From: an uncultured Roseburia sp.
Lineage (GTDB): Bacteria > Bacillota > Clostridia > Lachnospirales > Lachnospiraceae
Length of the DNA stretch: 64,000 nucleotides
Assembly: GCA_947644305.1 (NCBI GenBank)
Contig: CANRYS010000002.1
Span: 1-64,000 of the forward strand
Direction of reading: 5' to 3'
Under the pieces are notes generated by a model that did not search any database, was not told the origin of the DNA, and saw only the letters and a program-made list of their open reading frames with translations. Below, in pieces: positions 28,709 through 37,689 of this stretch (positions within the stretch are counted from its first letter, which is position 1; each line of letters begins with the position of its first letter). The position numbers were made by a program, and so were the translations under genes.

Positions 28709-30188
28709 AGTATCCCTCCAATATCACATTGCAATTATTCTCGGACATATCTTTACTGTTCATTAATTTTCTTCCCATTTCCTGTATACTTTCCAAATTC
28801 GGCACAGGCATTGCATTTATTTCTGTCGAATTAACCTGAGTTGAACCATTTAAAATTCTGTAATATTCGTCATAAAGAGTAGAATTGAAAATTACATACA
28901 ATCCATATACAAGGCACTCCGACATTTCCGTTATTAAACCGTCTATAAAATTAATCTTATTTTGGGTACTGATTTTCTTATATTGAGGATATTTCTTCGA
29001 TAAATATACTCCACATTGCAGTCTGCGTCGCTCTTCTTTTGCAGTAAAACGCTTCACAAACAAATAATTCCGGTTTTCCTGCATTAATCCTTTTTGGTCA
29101 GTTACAATATACTCATGCTCTTTTTGAATAGGAAACTTCACTTCTCCTTGTTTGATATGCTGTGAATAGAAAAGAGGAATTGCATCTTCTTCCGCATCAT
29201 CACGAAGTATCTCACGATTGCGGAAATCGACTGTCAATCCTGTTTTCATTTTCAACCCGATATCCGGCAATGTTTTATCAAACTTATGTAATCGTTCTAA
29301 TATAGAAACTTCCTTTTCATTCGTTACCAAATACACATAATAATTGTTCCCTGAGACTACAAGGCTATATGGCACTGTCAAAGAAGTCATATTATTAAAA
29401 TCACTATTTGTCTGCGAGGAAGTAATTATAACTTTTTCCGGTGTTTTCTCTGTTTTTTTTACTTTTATGATAATAGTTTCCTGTAAGACATCCTCTTTAT
29501 CAAATACCTTATTCCTGCTTACAAATAAATGAATATGTTCTAATTTACCCTCTGTCAGAAAATACTGTCTAAAGCGCTTAAAATACGCCCCCGAAGTCCA
29601 TGAACGAGGTATAATATACACCATTTCCCCATCATCCGTAAGATTATACAATGACATTGCTGCAAAAATAAAATATAAATTTGGGGCACCATAACAAACT
29701 TCCGGCATTGCAGTTGCCTCCGGCGCATTTTTGGATATCTTCTTATATGGAGGATTACCAATTACAATATCAAATTTCTGAGGATTGTAGTTAGCTCCTA
29801 TCATATGATTAAAATCCAAATACTGGCTTGTAATATAATTATCCGAACTGATTTTTATTTGAATATCCTTTTTAAAATTTCTCTGACAGACTTGCAGATT
29901 TTCTTCTAGTAAATCTAAAATTTTGTTATCATTCTCATAACAAGTCAATTCTACTGTATGAACAGATTCAATCTGCTCCAATCGTTCTAAAAGCGCACAG
30001 GACAATATGCCTGAGCCTGCACCTGCATCCAAAATGCGAACTTTGGACAAATTTTCAGGGATCGTATATAAACCTGCCATAAAGCGTGCTGTTTCTTTAC
30101 TTGTAAAAAATTGACCATACTGTTTGCGCTCTTTTTTAGGCATACTGTCAATATATCTATTTGTTCGTTCAATAATGTAATCTAACAT
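28701..30188 (-). CDS. N6-adenine DNA methyltransferase, PstI/BsuBI (Eco57I-like) type
   Basis: 495 residues from ATG 30188 (AAGG five bases upstream); a longer open frame to 30245 lacks a site and runs through a hairpin. It begins with YGQFFTSKETARFM, the N-terminal motif of gamma-class N6-adenine methyltransferases, then SAM motif I DAGAGSGILS (about residues 50-59) and catalytic NPPYKK (about 145). The C-terminal ~250 residues would carry target recognition. The downstream endonuclease is reduced to a stub, making this a solitary methyltransferase. If it is truly PstI-like it would methylate CTGCAG, which is an inference. It may protect against incoming elements or act epigenetically. Confidence 0.85.
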   Translation of the reverse strand: MLDYIIERTNRYIDSMPKKERKQYGQFFTSKETARFMAGLYTIPENLSKVRILDAGAGSGILSCALLERLEQIESVHTVELTCYENDNKILDLLEENLQVCQRNFKKDIQIKISSDNYITSQYLDFNHMIGANYNPQKFDIVIGNPPYKKISKNAPEATAMPEVCYGAPNLYFIFAAMSLYNLTDDGEMVYIIPRSWTSGAYFKRFRQYFLTEGKLEHIHLFVSRNKVFDKEDVLQETIIIKVKKTEKTPEKVIITSSQTNSDFNNMTSLTVPYSLVVSGNNYYVYLVTNEKEVSILERLHKFDKTLPDIGLKMKTGLTVDFRNREILRDDAEEDAIPLFYSQHIKQGEVKFPIQKEHEYIVTDQKGLMQENRNYLFVKRFTAKEERRRLQCGVYLSKKYPQYKKISTQNKINFIDGLITEMSECLVYGLYVIFNSTLYDEYYRILNGSTQVNSTEINAMPVPNLESIQEMGRKLMNSKDMSENNCNVILEGYCG

Positions 30189-30230
30189 ATTTACCTTCAT
30201 CTCCATAAAGATCCAATGTGGGAAAACCAT

Positions 30231-30273
30231 TAAGAAAAGCGACATATCACTCTGTGATATGTCACTTTTCTTA
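30231..30273. terminator. 20-bp stem hairpin between sanA-like and methyltransferase genes
   Basis: Arms 30231-30250 and 30254-30273 pair with one mismatch around a TCT loop. It lies after the sanA-like stop and before the methyltransferase start on the minus strand. The arms end in AAGAAAAG/CTTTTCTT, consistent with a terminator for the trpB2-sanA pair. Confidence 0.6.
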
Positions 30274-30293
30274 CTTAAATTTGTGCCATTGAG

Positions 30294-31022
30294 CTAATCG
30301 TTTGTAATATCGCCATTACCACTTATGGGGATCTGTTCCCCTCCATAGGTTGGTGGTGTGCCAAGATGAGTGGTCAGGACATCTTTGCACCTGGCGATGC
30401 ATTCTCTCAGGGAGCGGTAAAACTGGCCGCCATATGCAAAATCATCCGTAGCTACTCCAAGACATGGGATACCCAGGCTCTTTCCTATATATACGGCACG
30501 GTAGAGATGATATTTTTGGGTAACGACGATGGGAGAGGTTACTCCAAAGATATCTCTGGCCCGAAGCATGCTTTCATAGGTGGAAAATCCGGCGTGATCC
30601 ATAAATATGTCTTCCGAGGGGACGCCGGCATCTATGGCATACTGTTTCATTACCTGTACTTCGTTATAGTCGGTTCTTCCGTGGTCTCCACTCATAAGTA
30701 GCTTAGGAGCTGCTCCCGCTTTGTAGAGGGAGATTCCTTTTTCCAGGCGGTCTTTTAACATAGGAGATGGCTTACCATCCCGAAGACCGGCACCAAGAAC
30801 GATGATACAGTCATGGCTTTCAGAAAATCTGTAGGGATTTTCTTTGTTGTATGGGTCTCCCTGCGATGATATGTCATAGATCAGGCTGCGGGCATTTCCC
30901 ATTACCCAGAGATTGAGCCCGGTTACAAGGAGAAGTCCCGCAATACCAGCAAAAACAAATATTAAAAGGGTTCTTTTCAACCATTTTGGTAAATGGGTAT
31001 CCTTCCTTTGTAGTTTTTTCAT
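30294..31022 (-). CDS. SanA/YdcF-family membrane-associated protein (DUF218)
   Basis: 242 residues. One N-terminal membrane segment (about 17-38) is followed by a DUF218 domain: CIIVLGAGLRDGKPSPML, LLMSGDHG and VVTQKYHLYRAVYI. SanA/ElyC/YdcF proteins are linked to envelope integrity and, in E. coli, vancomycin permeability; the reaction is not settled. Its ATG lies within 2 bp of the trpB2 stop, so it is translated from the same mRNA. Its stop codon lies inside a 22-bp stretch resembling the end of the palindromic element at 28078. Confidence 0.85.
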   Translation of the reverse strand: MKKLQRKDTHLPKWLKRTLLIFVFAGIAGLLLVTGLNLWVMGNARSLIYDISSQGDPYNKENPYRFSESHDCIIVLGAGLRDGKPSPMLKDRLEKGISLYKAGAAPKLLMSGDHGRTDYNEVQVMKQYAIDAGVPSEDIFMDHAGFSTYESMLRARDIFGVTSPIVVTQKYHLYRAVYIGKSLGIPCLGVATDDFAYGGQFYRSLRECIARCKDVLTTHLGTPPTYGGEQIPISGNGDITND

Positions 31023-31023
31023 A

Positions 31024-32394
31024 TCAGTTTACCTTTGGCAGAGTTGCAAGGCTTTTAGCGATTTCTTCGTCAGTAGGTATATAATCAGACATCTCACCAT
31101 CGTTATATTTGCCATAGGCAACCATGTCAAAATAACCGGTTCCTGTTAGTCCGAATACGATATTTTTTTCTTCTCCCGTCTCTTTGCATTTCAGAGCTTC
31201 ATCGATGGCTACACGGATAGCATGACTGCTCTCCGGTGCAGGCAGAATGCCCTCTACCCTGGCGAACTGTTGTGCTGCCTGGAATACCTCGGTCTGTCCT
31301 ACACTTCTTGCTTCGATCAGACCGTCATCATAGAGCTGGGACACAACAGAACTCATACCATGGTAGCGGAGTCCGCCGGCGTGATTTGCCGATGGTATAA
31401 AGCCGCTTCCCAGGGTGTACATTTTTGCCAATGGACATACCTTTCCGGTGTCACAGAAATCGTAAGCATAAGAACCACGGGTCATACTTGGACAGGATGC
31501 GGGTTCCACAGCAATGATCTTGTAATCCGCTTCCCCCCGCAGTATTTCTCCCGCAAAAGGAGAGATGAGACCGCCGAGATTGGATCCTCCTCCGGCACAG
31601 CCAATGATCATATCCGCCTTGATATCATATTTATCCAGGGCAGTCTTTGTTTCGAGTCCGATGATGGACTGATGAAGGAGCACCTGAGAAAGTACGGAAC
31701 CGAGTACATAGCGGTAACCTTCCTGGGTAGTGGCGGCTTCCACGGCTTCGGAGATGGCACAACCAAGACTTCCGGTGGTGCCTGGAAATTCCTCATTGAT
31801 CTTGCGGCCGATGTTGGTGTTCATAGAGGGAGAGGGAGTGACCTTTGCGCCATAGGTTCTCATGACTTCACGGCGGAATGGTTTCTGCTCATAGGAAACC
31901 TTTACCATATATACCTGGCAGTCTAGGTCAAAATAGGAACAAGCCATAGAAAGAGCGGTTCCCCACTGGCCAGCGCCGGTTTCTGTGGTGACGCCCTTGA
32001 GTCCCTCTTTTTTTGCGTAATACGCTTGGGCAATGGCGGAGTTTAATTTATGGCTTCCAGATGTATTATTTCCCTCAAATTTATAGTAAATGTGAGCCGG
32101 TGTATCCAGTGCTTTTTCCAGACAATATGCCCTGGTAAGCGGAGATGGGCGATACATTTTATAAAAGTTTCGGATCTCTTCTGGAATCTCTATATACGCT
32201 GTGGTATCATCCAATTCCTGTCTGGCAAGCTCCTCACAGAAAATAGGTGTGAGTTCTTCCAAAGTGATGGGTTTTAAGGTTCCTGGATTGAGGATCGGCG
32301 CCGGCTTGTTTTTCATATCGGCACGTACATTGTACCACTGTGATGGCATCTCTCTTTCTTCAAGATAAATTTTATAAGGAATTTCCTTAGACAT
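31024..32394 (-). CDS. trpB2: TrpB2-like pyridoxal-phosphate-dependent enzyme
   Basis: 456 residues, the length of TrpB2 proteins (tryptophan synthase beta, second family), longer than standard TrpB. The PLP lysine lies in GNNTSGSHKLNSA (Lys about residue 115) and the phosphate-binding glycine loop is CAGGGSN; ETGAGQWGTA is the family motif with the catalytic Glu. TrpB2 condenses indole and serine, possibly salvaging indole, and often occurs without TrpA. No other trp genes are in the window, so it is probably not part of a biosynthetic operon. GGAGG precedes ATG 32394. Confidence 0.92.
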   Translation of the reverse strand: MSKEIPYKIYLEEREMPSQWYNVRADMKNKPAPILNPGTLKPITLEELTPIFCEELARQELDDTTAYIEIPEEIRNFYKMYRPSPLTRAYCLEKALDTPAHIYYKFEGNNTSGSHKLNSAIAQAYYAKKEGLKGVTTETGAGQWGTALSMACSYFDLDCQVYMVKVSYEQKPFRREVMRTYGAKVTPSPSMNTNIGRKINEEFPGTTGSLGCAISEAVEAATTQEGYRYVLGSVLSQVLLHQSIIGLETKTALDKYDIKADMIIGCAGGGSNLGGLISPFAGEILRGEADYKIIAVEPASCPSMTRGSYAYDFCDTGKVCPLAKMYTLGSGFIPSANHAGGLRYHGMSSVVSQLYDDGLIEARSVGQTEVFQAAQQFARVEGILPAPESSHAIRVAIDEALKCKETGEEKNIVFGLTGTGYFDMVAYGKYNDGEMSDYIPTDEEIAKSLATLPKVN

Positions 32395-32423
32395 GATTTG
32401 TTTTCCTCCATTTTTAGTTTCAA

Positions 32424-32933
32424 TTATGCACTTTTATCAAAATTTCTTCCTGCCAGCATATTTCGCAGCATATCCCGCCGAATCTTATCGTAGGGATTCG
32501 ATGGCTCAGAGCTGGTTCTTATGGCTGTGTGGGTTTTTCCACCGGAGACATACACCCGCCCGCATTCTGGACAGACAGAGGTCTGCAGGGATACCGAGAC
32601 AGAGACGAGCTGTTTGTTTTCTTTGCTGCCTTCTGCCACCGCATTGGAAACATGCTCCCGTTCATGAGCCATGACTTTTGCGGCAGATGTCCCCGGATCG
32701 ATGTGACCGGGCGTCTTAAAAGATACATTGTTTTCATTTGAACCGTCTACGTATTTGCGGTTTTTACAGGTCTGGCACTCACCCTTTCCGACCTTTTGTC
32801 CCCGATTAGCTTCCTCCGGAATTTCAGATCCTCTTCTGACGGCCGGACTCTGGCTGACAGGGGAAACCGGCGTGGTATTGTACACAGGATAAAAGGTGTT
32901 ATAGCCTCCTGCTGCAGAGATCGATAAACTCAT
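32424..32933 (-). CDS. small HEREH-motif protein with two CXXC pairs (SprA-like metalloprotease family)
   Basis: 169 residues from ATG 32933 behind GGAAGGAGG; a TTG seven codons earlier overlaps the site. An N-terminal low-complexity segment rich in Pro, Ser and Val is followed by CQTCKNRKY, then AHEREHVSNA, whose HEXXH is a zinc-peptidase signature, and CPECGRVYVSGGKTH. Together these resemble the putative SprA-related metallopeptidase family. The third zinc ligand is not certain, so the protein may be structural rather than catalytic. It has its own leader and is separated by ~30 bp from trpB2. Confidence 0.6.
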   Translation of the reverse strand: MSLSISAAGGYNTFYPVYNTTPVSPVSQSPAVRRGSEIPEEANRGQKVGKGECQTCKNRKYVDGSNENNVSFKTPGHIDPGTSAAKVMAHEREHVSNAVAEGSKENKQLVSVSVSLQTSVCPECGRVYVSGGKTHTAIRTSSEPSNPYDKIRRDMLRNMLAGRNFDKSA

Positions 32934-33138
32934 GTAAAAACCTCCTTCCAATGGTACATTAGCAAGATAGCGCTAACAGATACCATATTTTATATATAAA
33001 AATTATACTCTATGAGACGGGGGAAAGTCAACAAAGTGTTTGCTTTTTGTGGAGATGCGTGGTATTATTTCTGATGCATGGGGGCGATTCGCTCAATGGC
33101 ATCATTGAGCCAGGAACGAAGAAGGGAAGGAAGTACCG

Positions 33139-33768
33139 ATGACAAAAAAACAAAGAGCAAATGAGATCATAGAGCGGCTGGCGGAGGAGTATCCTCTGGC
33201 AGACTGCACATTGGATTACGATGAGGCCTGGAAACTTTTGGTCAGTGTCAGATTGGCTGCCCAGTGCACGGATGCCAGGGTAAATATCGTCGTGAAGGAT
33301 CTTTATGAACAATATCCGTCACCGGAGGCGCTGGCGGCAGCGGATGTAAAAGAGATAGAAAACATTGTAAAGCCTTGTGGTTTAGGCCCAAGCAAGGCCA
33401 GAGACATCCATAAATGTATGAATGTGCTGGTGGAGCAGTACGGTGGAAAGGTGCCGGAGGATTTTGAGGCTCTGCTAAAACTGCCGGGAGTAGGAAGAAA
33501 GAGTGCCAACCTGATCATGGGTGATGTGTTTGGTAAGCCGGCCATCGTCACAGATACCCATTGTATCCGGCTGACGAATCGGATGGGACTGGTAGATGGC
33601 ATCAAAGATCCCAAAAAAGTGGAGATGGAGTTATGGAAGATCATTCCCGGAGAAAAAGGTAGTGATTTCTGCCACCGCCTTGTCCATCACGGCAGGGAGG
33701 TATGCACCGCCAGAAAGGCATATTGTGAGAAGTGCTGTCTGGGCGATGTGTGTAAGAAGGTGCTATAA
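33139..33768 (+). CDS. nth: endonuclease III
   Basis: 209 residues. A bifunctional DNA glycosylase/AP lyase acting on oxidised pyrimidines in base-excision repair. The helix-hairpin-helix LPGVGRKSANL (about residues 114-124) includes the catalytic Lys, the catalytic Asp is in VTDTHCIRL (about 138), and the C-terminal CTARKAYCEKCCLGDVC carries the four Cys that bind a 4Fe-4S cluster. Length and motifs are complete. It is monocistronic, with a terminator just after it. Confidence 0.97.
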   Translation: MTKKQRANEIIERLAEEYPLADCTLDYDEAWKLLVSVRLAAQCTDARVNIVVKDLYEQYPSPEALAAADVKEIENIVKPCGLGPSKARDIHKCMNVLVEQYGGKVPEDFEALLKLPGVGRKSANLIMGDVFGKPAIVTDTHCIRLTNRMGLVDGIKDPKKVEMELWKIIPGEKGSDFCHRLVHHGREVCTARKAYCEKCCLGDVCKKVL

Positions 33769-33850
33769 GGGGTGTAATAGATCATATTAATAACCAAGTA
33801 AACCTGTCTGTGACCAGAAAATGTTAGCTGGCTACGGGCAGGTTTTACTG

Positions 33851-33879
33851 GCTCGACGGTGTCGTCGGGCTATTTTTTT
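33851..33879 (+). terminator. terminator after nth
   Basis: GCTCGACG (33851-33858) pairs with CGTCGGGC (33863-33870) with one G-U pair, followed by TATTTTTTTT. The T run overlaps the 3' end of the convergent regulator gene. Confidence 0.8.
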
Positions 33880-34181
33880 TCCTGATTTATCATAGCGTCC
33901 AGAAAATGAGTCAGAGAAGCTTTTTGACTGGGGGTTAGTAAAGAAATTTTTTGATATAGCGCATCATCAAAAGGATCTGGAGTTTCTGTTTCTGAGAAAA
34001 AGGTTTCCAGCGAAATTTCCAGAGCATCACAAATATAAGTCAGGATTTCAATCGTAGGATTTTTATTTAGAAGTTCTATATCCCGCAGATAGCTTTGTGA
34101 AATGCCAGCTAGGTTTGCCAGTTTATTCACAGAATAGTGTTTCATATTTCTAAAATATGTTATCTTTTCGCCGACAGTCAT
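33870..34181 (-). CDS. XRE-family transcriptional regulator
   Basis: 103 residues. An N-terminal Cro/C1-type helix-turn-helix (residues ~5-62: VNKLANLAGISQSYLRDIE, PTIEILTYICDALEI) is followed by an acidic tail. It has a well-formed promoter on the minus strand and is divergent from the sulfotransferase gene, with a 220-bp AT-rich region between. It may regulate that gene or itself. Confidence 0.85.
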   Translation of the reverse strand: MTVGEKITYFRNMKHYSVNKLANLAGISQSYLRDIELLNKNPTIEILTYICDALEISLETFFSETETPDPFDDALYQKISLLTPSQKASLTHFLDAMINQEKK

Positions 34182-34204
34182 GATCTAACTCCTTTCTTAC
34201 ATCT

Positions 34205-34233
34205 ATAATAGTATACCAAATTAAGCCATACAA
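34205..34233 (-). promoter_or_regulatory. promoter of the XRE regulator gene
   Basis: Minus-strand TTGTAT (34233-34228), 17-bp spacer, TATTAT (34210-34205). The region further right (34260-34395) contains short dyads around TCTCTA/TAGAGA that could be operators. Confidence 0.6.
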
Positions 34234-34419
34234 GATTATATTTATATATATGACGATATATCTCTAAAGAGAAATATTTTTACTGATATCAAAGACTATA
34301 ACGTATTGGACACCATTTTATTCCTTCTTTGTAACAAAGATGACACAAAAGAATGAAATAATCTCTATAAAAATAATATATTATCTTAATAGAGAATATT
34401 TGTGCGCAGGAGGAAGCGA

Positions 34420-36387
34420 ATGGGAAATCAAATTTTTCATTTTTTATCAATTATAACAGATACGGCTAAAATTGTGGTAAAAAGGAAGTGGAAACAGGAC
34501 ACCTGCCGTAACGGAGCATGGCTGAGGAAATTTCACGGAAAAATACCTTTGGAAATGGATGTTGTAATTCAAAAAACGAATGCACCCACAAAGAAAAATT
34601 TGTCATGGCATAGCTGGAAACAGGAAAAGACGATGGAATGGCTGTTAAATAAATTTCATTTTACTTTCGACAATATGCTGATTATCCAAAATCCCTATGG
34701 CATGGTGCCTCTTAGCAGTATGCTTGTTTTTGAAACCGATGAAACATGTATGGTTGAATATATTGTGCGAGGAAAAACAGAGGAAAGGAGTTTTACCTAT
34801 CGCACAAAAACATTTTCCAGGCAGCATATGATTCCGGTTTTGGGGCTGTATGCTGCGGGCAGAAATGTAGTTGATGTGACGTTGTATTCTGAGAAAATGA
34901 AGCGAATGGGACATAGAAGCCTGATCATTGTTACTAACACATTACCAAACCGATTACAAAATATTGTGTGTCCAGATCAGAAGATGAGAGGCCGAAAGCA
35001 TGAGCTTATGATGGTAACTGGCGGGATCAAAGGGTATACTTATGCTTTTGACCGGGACGGCGAAGTACGGTGGTATCTGGCGCGCCTGCCCAGGCAATAT
35101 GGAATCTACTTATTGGATCATGGGCGTTTTATGTATCCTGAACGGAAAATCAATTCCCCCACCTATATAAATCCTCATTCCAATGTAATGTACGAAATGG
35201 ATTTTATGGGCAGGGTGTACGAAGTATTTCATGTGAGTGGGGGGATTCATCATTGTCTGACGCCGCGTCCGGGGACAGAGTCAGAGTGGGGCAGAGAGGT
35301 TCTGGCGGCTGCCAGTTCACTGCGTTCCAGGATGGAAGATGCGATTATCTGTTATGATACAGCTAGGGGAAAGATCCTGGAAAAATGGGATCTGGGTCAG
35401 CTCTTTCCTCAGAAATACTTGAAACGCAAGGACTGGGCTCACCTGAATGCGCTGTCTTGTTGTGACAAGGATCATGTACTGATATCATTGCGGAACCTTC
35501 ATACCATCGCCAAATTAGATCTGGCTGCCAATGAGATCTTATGGGTGGCAGCGCCACAGGACATGTATGAGGGAACAGAATTGGAGAGTAAGATGCTGAA
35601 GCCGGAGGGAGAGAATTTCCACTATTTTTTCCAACAGCATGCAGTGAAAATTTTACACATGGACCAGAAAAAGGAAAGGATGTCTGTGCTGATTTTTGAT
35701 AATCACTGTATCACAAAACGAAAGAGCAGATATTATGATGGCAAACCGAAGTCCTACGGGTGTATGTATCAGATCGATGAGAGGAAAAAGAAAATAAGAA
35801 CGGTATTTGCGATCCCCTGCGAGTTGTCGCCTACCAGATCCAATGTATATTTTGATTCGAATAGAGAGAGCGTTTTTACGATGGCAGGGTCCGCAGATTC
35901 CTCTGAATTATATGATTGTGCCTATATCAGTGAATGGAATCCGCAAAATGGAGAGCTGCTCAGTAAATATGTAGTGAAAGAAGGATTTTTTCGGGCATTT
36001 CCCATCGATCCAATGGAATATTTAACGGAGGGAAAACGAAGGATGCCATTGGATCTACATAAAGGAAAACTGAGACCACCTGTCAGAAGTGAGAGCATGG
36101 GGGCGGTGGAATGGAAGCTGATCCGATCCAAGGAGATTCATATATCAGTTATTGATGATCTTATTCTTGTACAGGCACAGGATCATAAAATAGAGAAGGT
36201 TTTTCTGGTGGGGCAGGATATGGTGTGGGAGAAAGATTTCACAAATACGCATCAGGTAAGCGAGGTCTTTGCAAAAATGATTTATGATGTGGCGATTCCC
36301 GTTGATGGGCTGCCTGCCGGCAAATATCAGATCAATATCCAGTATGAGGGGGAGTATTTTACCACGAATCGATGGTTTATATGCTAA
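34420..36387 (+). CDS. aryl-sulfate sulfotransferase (ASST) family protein
   Basis: 655 residues from ATG 34420 behind AGGAGGAAG; GTG 34402 precedes the site. ASSTs move sulfate from aryl sulfates to phenols without PAPS via a sulfo-histidine. The central propeller-like region includes FDRDGEVRWYL, INPHSNVMYEMDFMGRVYEV, and DWAHLNALSCCDKDHVLISL, which matches the family block around the catalytic His, with HLNAL giving the candidate (about residue 347). No signal peptide is visible, so it appears cytoplasmic or unconventional, unlike the periplasmic enzymes of Proteobacteria. Gut Clostridia enzymes of this type act on phenolic sulfates. The first ~170 residues are not recognised. Confidence 0.75.
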   Translation: MGNQIFHFLSIITDTAKIVVKRKWKQDTCRNGAWLRKFHGKIPLEMDVVIQKTNAPTKKNLSWHSWKQEKTMEWLLNKFHFTFDNMLIIQNPYGMVPLSSMLVFETDETCMVEYIVRGKTEERSFTYRTKTFSRQHMIPVLGLYAAGRNVVDVTLYSEKMKRMGHRSLIIVTNTLPNRLQNIVCPDQKMRGRKHELMMVTGGIKGYTYAFDRDGEVRWYLARLPRQYGIYLLDHGRFMYPERKINSPTYINPHSNVMYEMDFMGRVYEVFHVSGGIHHCLTPRPGTESEWGREVLAAASSLRSRMEDAIICYDTARGKILEKWDLGQLFPQKYLKRKDWAHLNALSCCDKDHVLISLRNLHTIAKLDLAANEILWVAAPQDMYEGTELESKMLKPEGENFHYFFQQHAVKILHMDQKKERMSVLIFDNHCITKRKSRYYDGKPKSYGCMYQIDERKKKIRTVFAIPCELSPTRSNVYFDSNRESVFTMAGSADSSELYDCAYISEWNPQNGELLSKYVVKEGFFRAFPIDPMEYLTEGKRRMPLDLHKGKLRPPVRSESMGAVEWKLIRSKEIHISVIDDLILVQAQDHKIEKVFLVGQDMVWEKDFTNTHQVSEVFAKMIYDVAIPVDGLPAGKYQINIQYEGEYFTTNRWFIC

Positions 36388-36476
36388 ATAAAATGATCTG
36401 ACGTAGAATTGCAACAAAGTTTTTCTATACTATATATAAAAGAAATAACATTTTATAAATAGTATGGAGGAATGGA

Positions 36477-36779
36477 ATGACAGAGCGGAATGAGCAATTT
36501 TTAACTGCTTTGAGCAACCGGATTTTGTATTTGTGTAAGATTCATGGGATTTCTCCTGAGAAGATTACTGAGGAGATACATAGTAGGAGGGGCCATGAAA
36601 TCAGTGCGGAAAGCCTGATGGATATTCATACGGATGAAATAACTAAGATTGCGGAGGTGCTGGGAGTAGAGGCGGATTTTTTGCTGGGTAAGCCCAGCAG
36701 TTATCCCGCTGAGGTAGAATATATAGTGTATTTACTGAAAAGAAAAGATATCAGTATGCCGCCACACACTGATATCTGA
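36477..36779 (+). CDS. small helix-turn-helix protein
   Basis: 100 residues. The sequence LTALSNRILYLCKIHGISPEKITEEIH followed by EITKIAEVLGVEADFLLG resembles an XRE-type helix-turn-helix with a degenerate recognition helix. GGAGGAATGGA precedes ATG 36477, and TTGCAA/TATATA upstream (36407-36434) could be a promoter. It stands between the sulfotransferase and the convergent psd gene. Target unknown. Confidence 0.65.
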   Translation: MTERNEQFLTALSNRILYLCKIHGISPEKITEEIHSRRGHEISAESLMDIHTDEITKIAEVLGVEADFLLGKPSSYPAEVEYIVYLLKRKDISMPPHTDI

Positions 36780-36785
36780 GAAATC

Positions 36786-37658
36786 TTAAACCATTTTACT
36801 AGACTTGCCAATGTTGTTTCCGAGACGTAGTTGGGTCTCATAACCGGAGAGGGTGTTTACCAGAAGATCCTCCCGGGGAGTTACCGCATCCTTTTCAAGA
36901 AGTAAGAGGATGGTAGAACCGCCAAATTCGAAATATCCTTTTTCCTCTCCCCGAAGGACGGAACAGGATTGTCTGTGATTTACGATCTTTCCTACCATCA
37001 GTGCGCCGACCTCCATCTGCACAATATCTCCAAGATGGGAAGAATGAATGACCGTATATTCCCGACTATTTTCCTTGTAGATGGGAAAATGCTCCCCGGC
37101 GATGGGATTTACCGTGTGAAAGACACCTGGGATCCGGTAATTTTTGGACTGGCGTCCGGTAGCGGCGTAAACATACCGGTGGTAATCACTGACCGTGAGA
37201 CGCAGGATCAGGGCGTATCCCCCCTGATAACGTGCCGCCAGCCTTTTGCTGTGCAGCAGGGAAGAAACAGTGTATTTTGCATTTTTTACAGTTAGGACCA
37301 GATCATCGGTTATTTCATAGGCGCTGGCGTAGCAGTCACAGGGGCTTATTAAATCAAAGCTGCTGCCGGAGATCTCTCTCGCTCCTTTTTTTATCTTTCT
37401 CGTGAAAAAGTCATTGTAACTGCGGTAATTTGTCTCTTCATAATCGCTCATGTCAATGGCATTGGATTGGATGAATGGTTCAATCAAGCGGCATGAAATG
37501 CCAGTGTTTAAGAAAGCACCAGCCAGCTTTGAAAAAACAGGGGTGACGAGAGGCCGGAGAAGCATACGCCCGGTCCGCGTCGTATACAATAGCTTCAACA
37601 GCTTGTCCTGGCTGGAATCAGCGTGTTTTTTAGCTCCATTTATATCGATATATTTCAT
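36786..37658 (-). CDS. psd: phosphatidylserine decarboxylase
   Basis: 290 residues. Psd converts phosphatidylserine to phosphatidylethanolamine using a pyruvoyl group formed by self-cleavage at a G-S bond; here the cleavage motif is FGGSTILLLL near residue 252, with the LGST variant GGST. Other markers are TRKIKKGAREI, the DYHRYV stretch and HSSHLGDIVQMEVGALMVGKI. It is the last gene of a minus-strand phospholipid operon after pssA, its substrate-supplying enzyme. Confidence 0.92.
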   Translation of the reverse strand: MKYIDINGAKKHADSSQDKLLKLLYTTRTGRMLLRPLVTPVFSKLAGAFLNTGISCRLIEPFIQSNAIDMSDYEETNYRSYNDFFTRKIKKGAREISGSSFDLISPCDCYASAYEITDDLVLTVKNAKYTVSSLLHSKRLAARYQGGYALILRLTVSDYHRYVYAATGRQSKNYRIPGVFHTVNPIAGEHFPIYKENSREYTVIHSSHLGDIVQMEVGALMVGKIVNHRQSCSVLRGEEKGYFEFGGSTILLLLEKDAVTPREDLLVNTLSGYETQLRLGNNIGKSSKMV

Positions 37659-37689
37659 GATTTATTTCCTATCTTATTCTTAAAATATT

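Noticed and set aside
34300..34395. Dyads around TCTCTA/TAGAGA before the sulfotransferase gene
   Set aside because: Short, in very AT-rich DNA; not strong enough to call operators.
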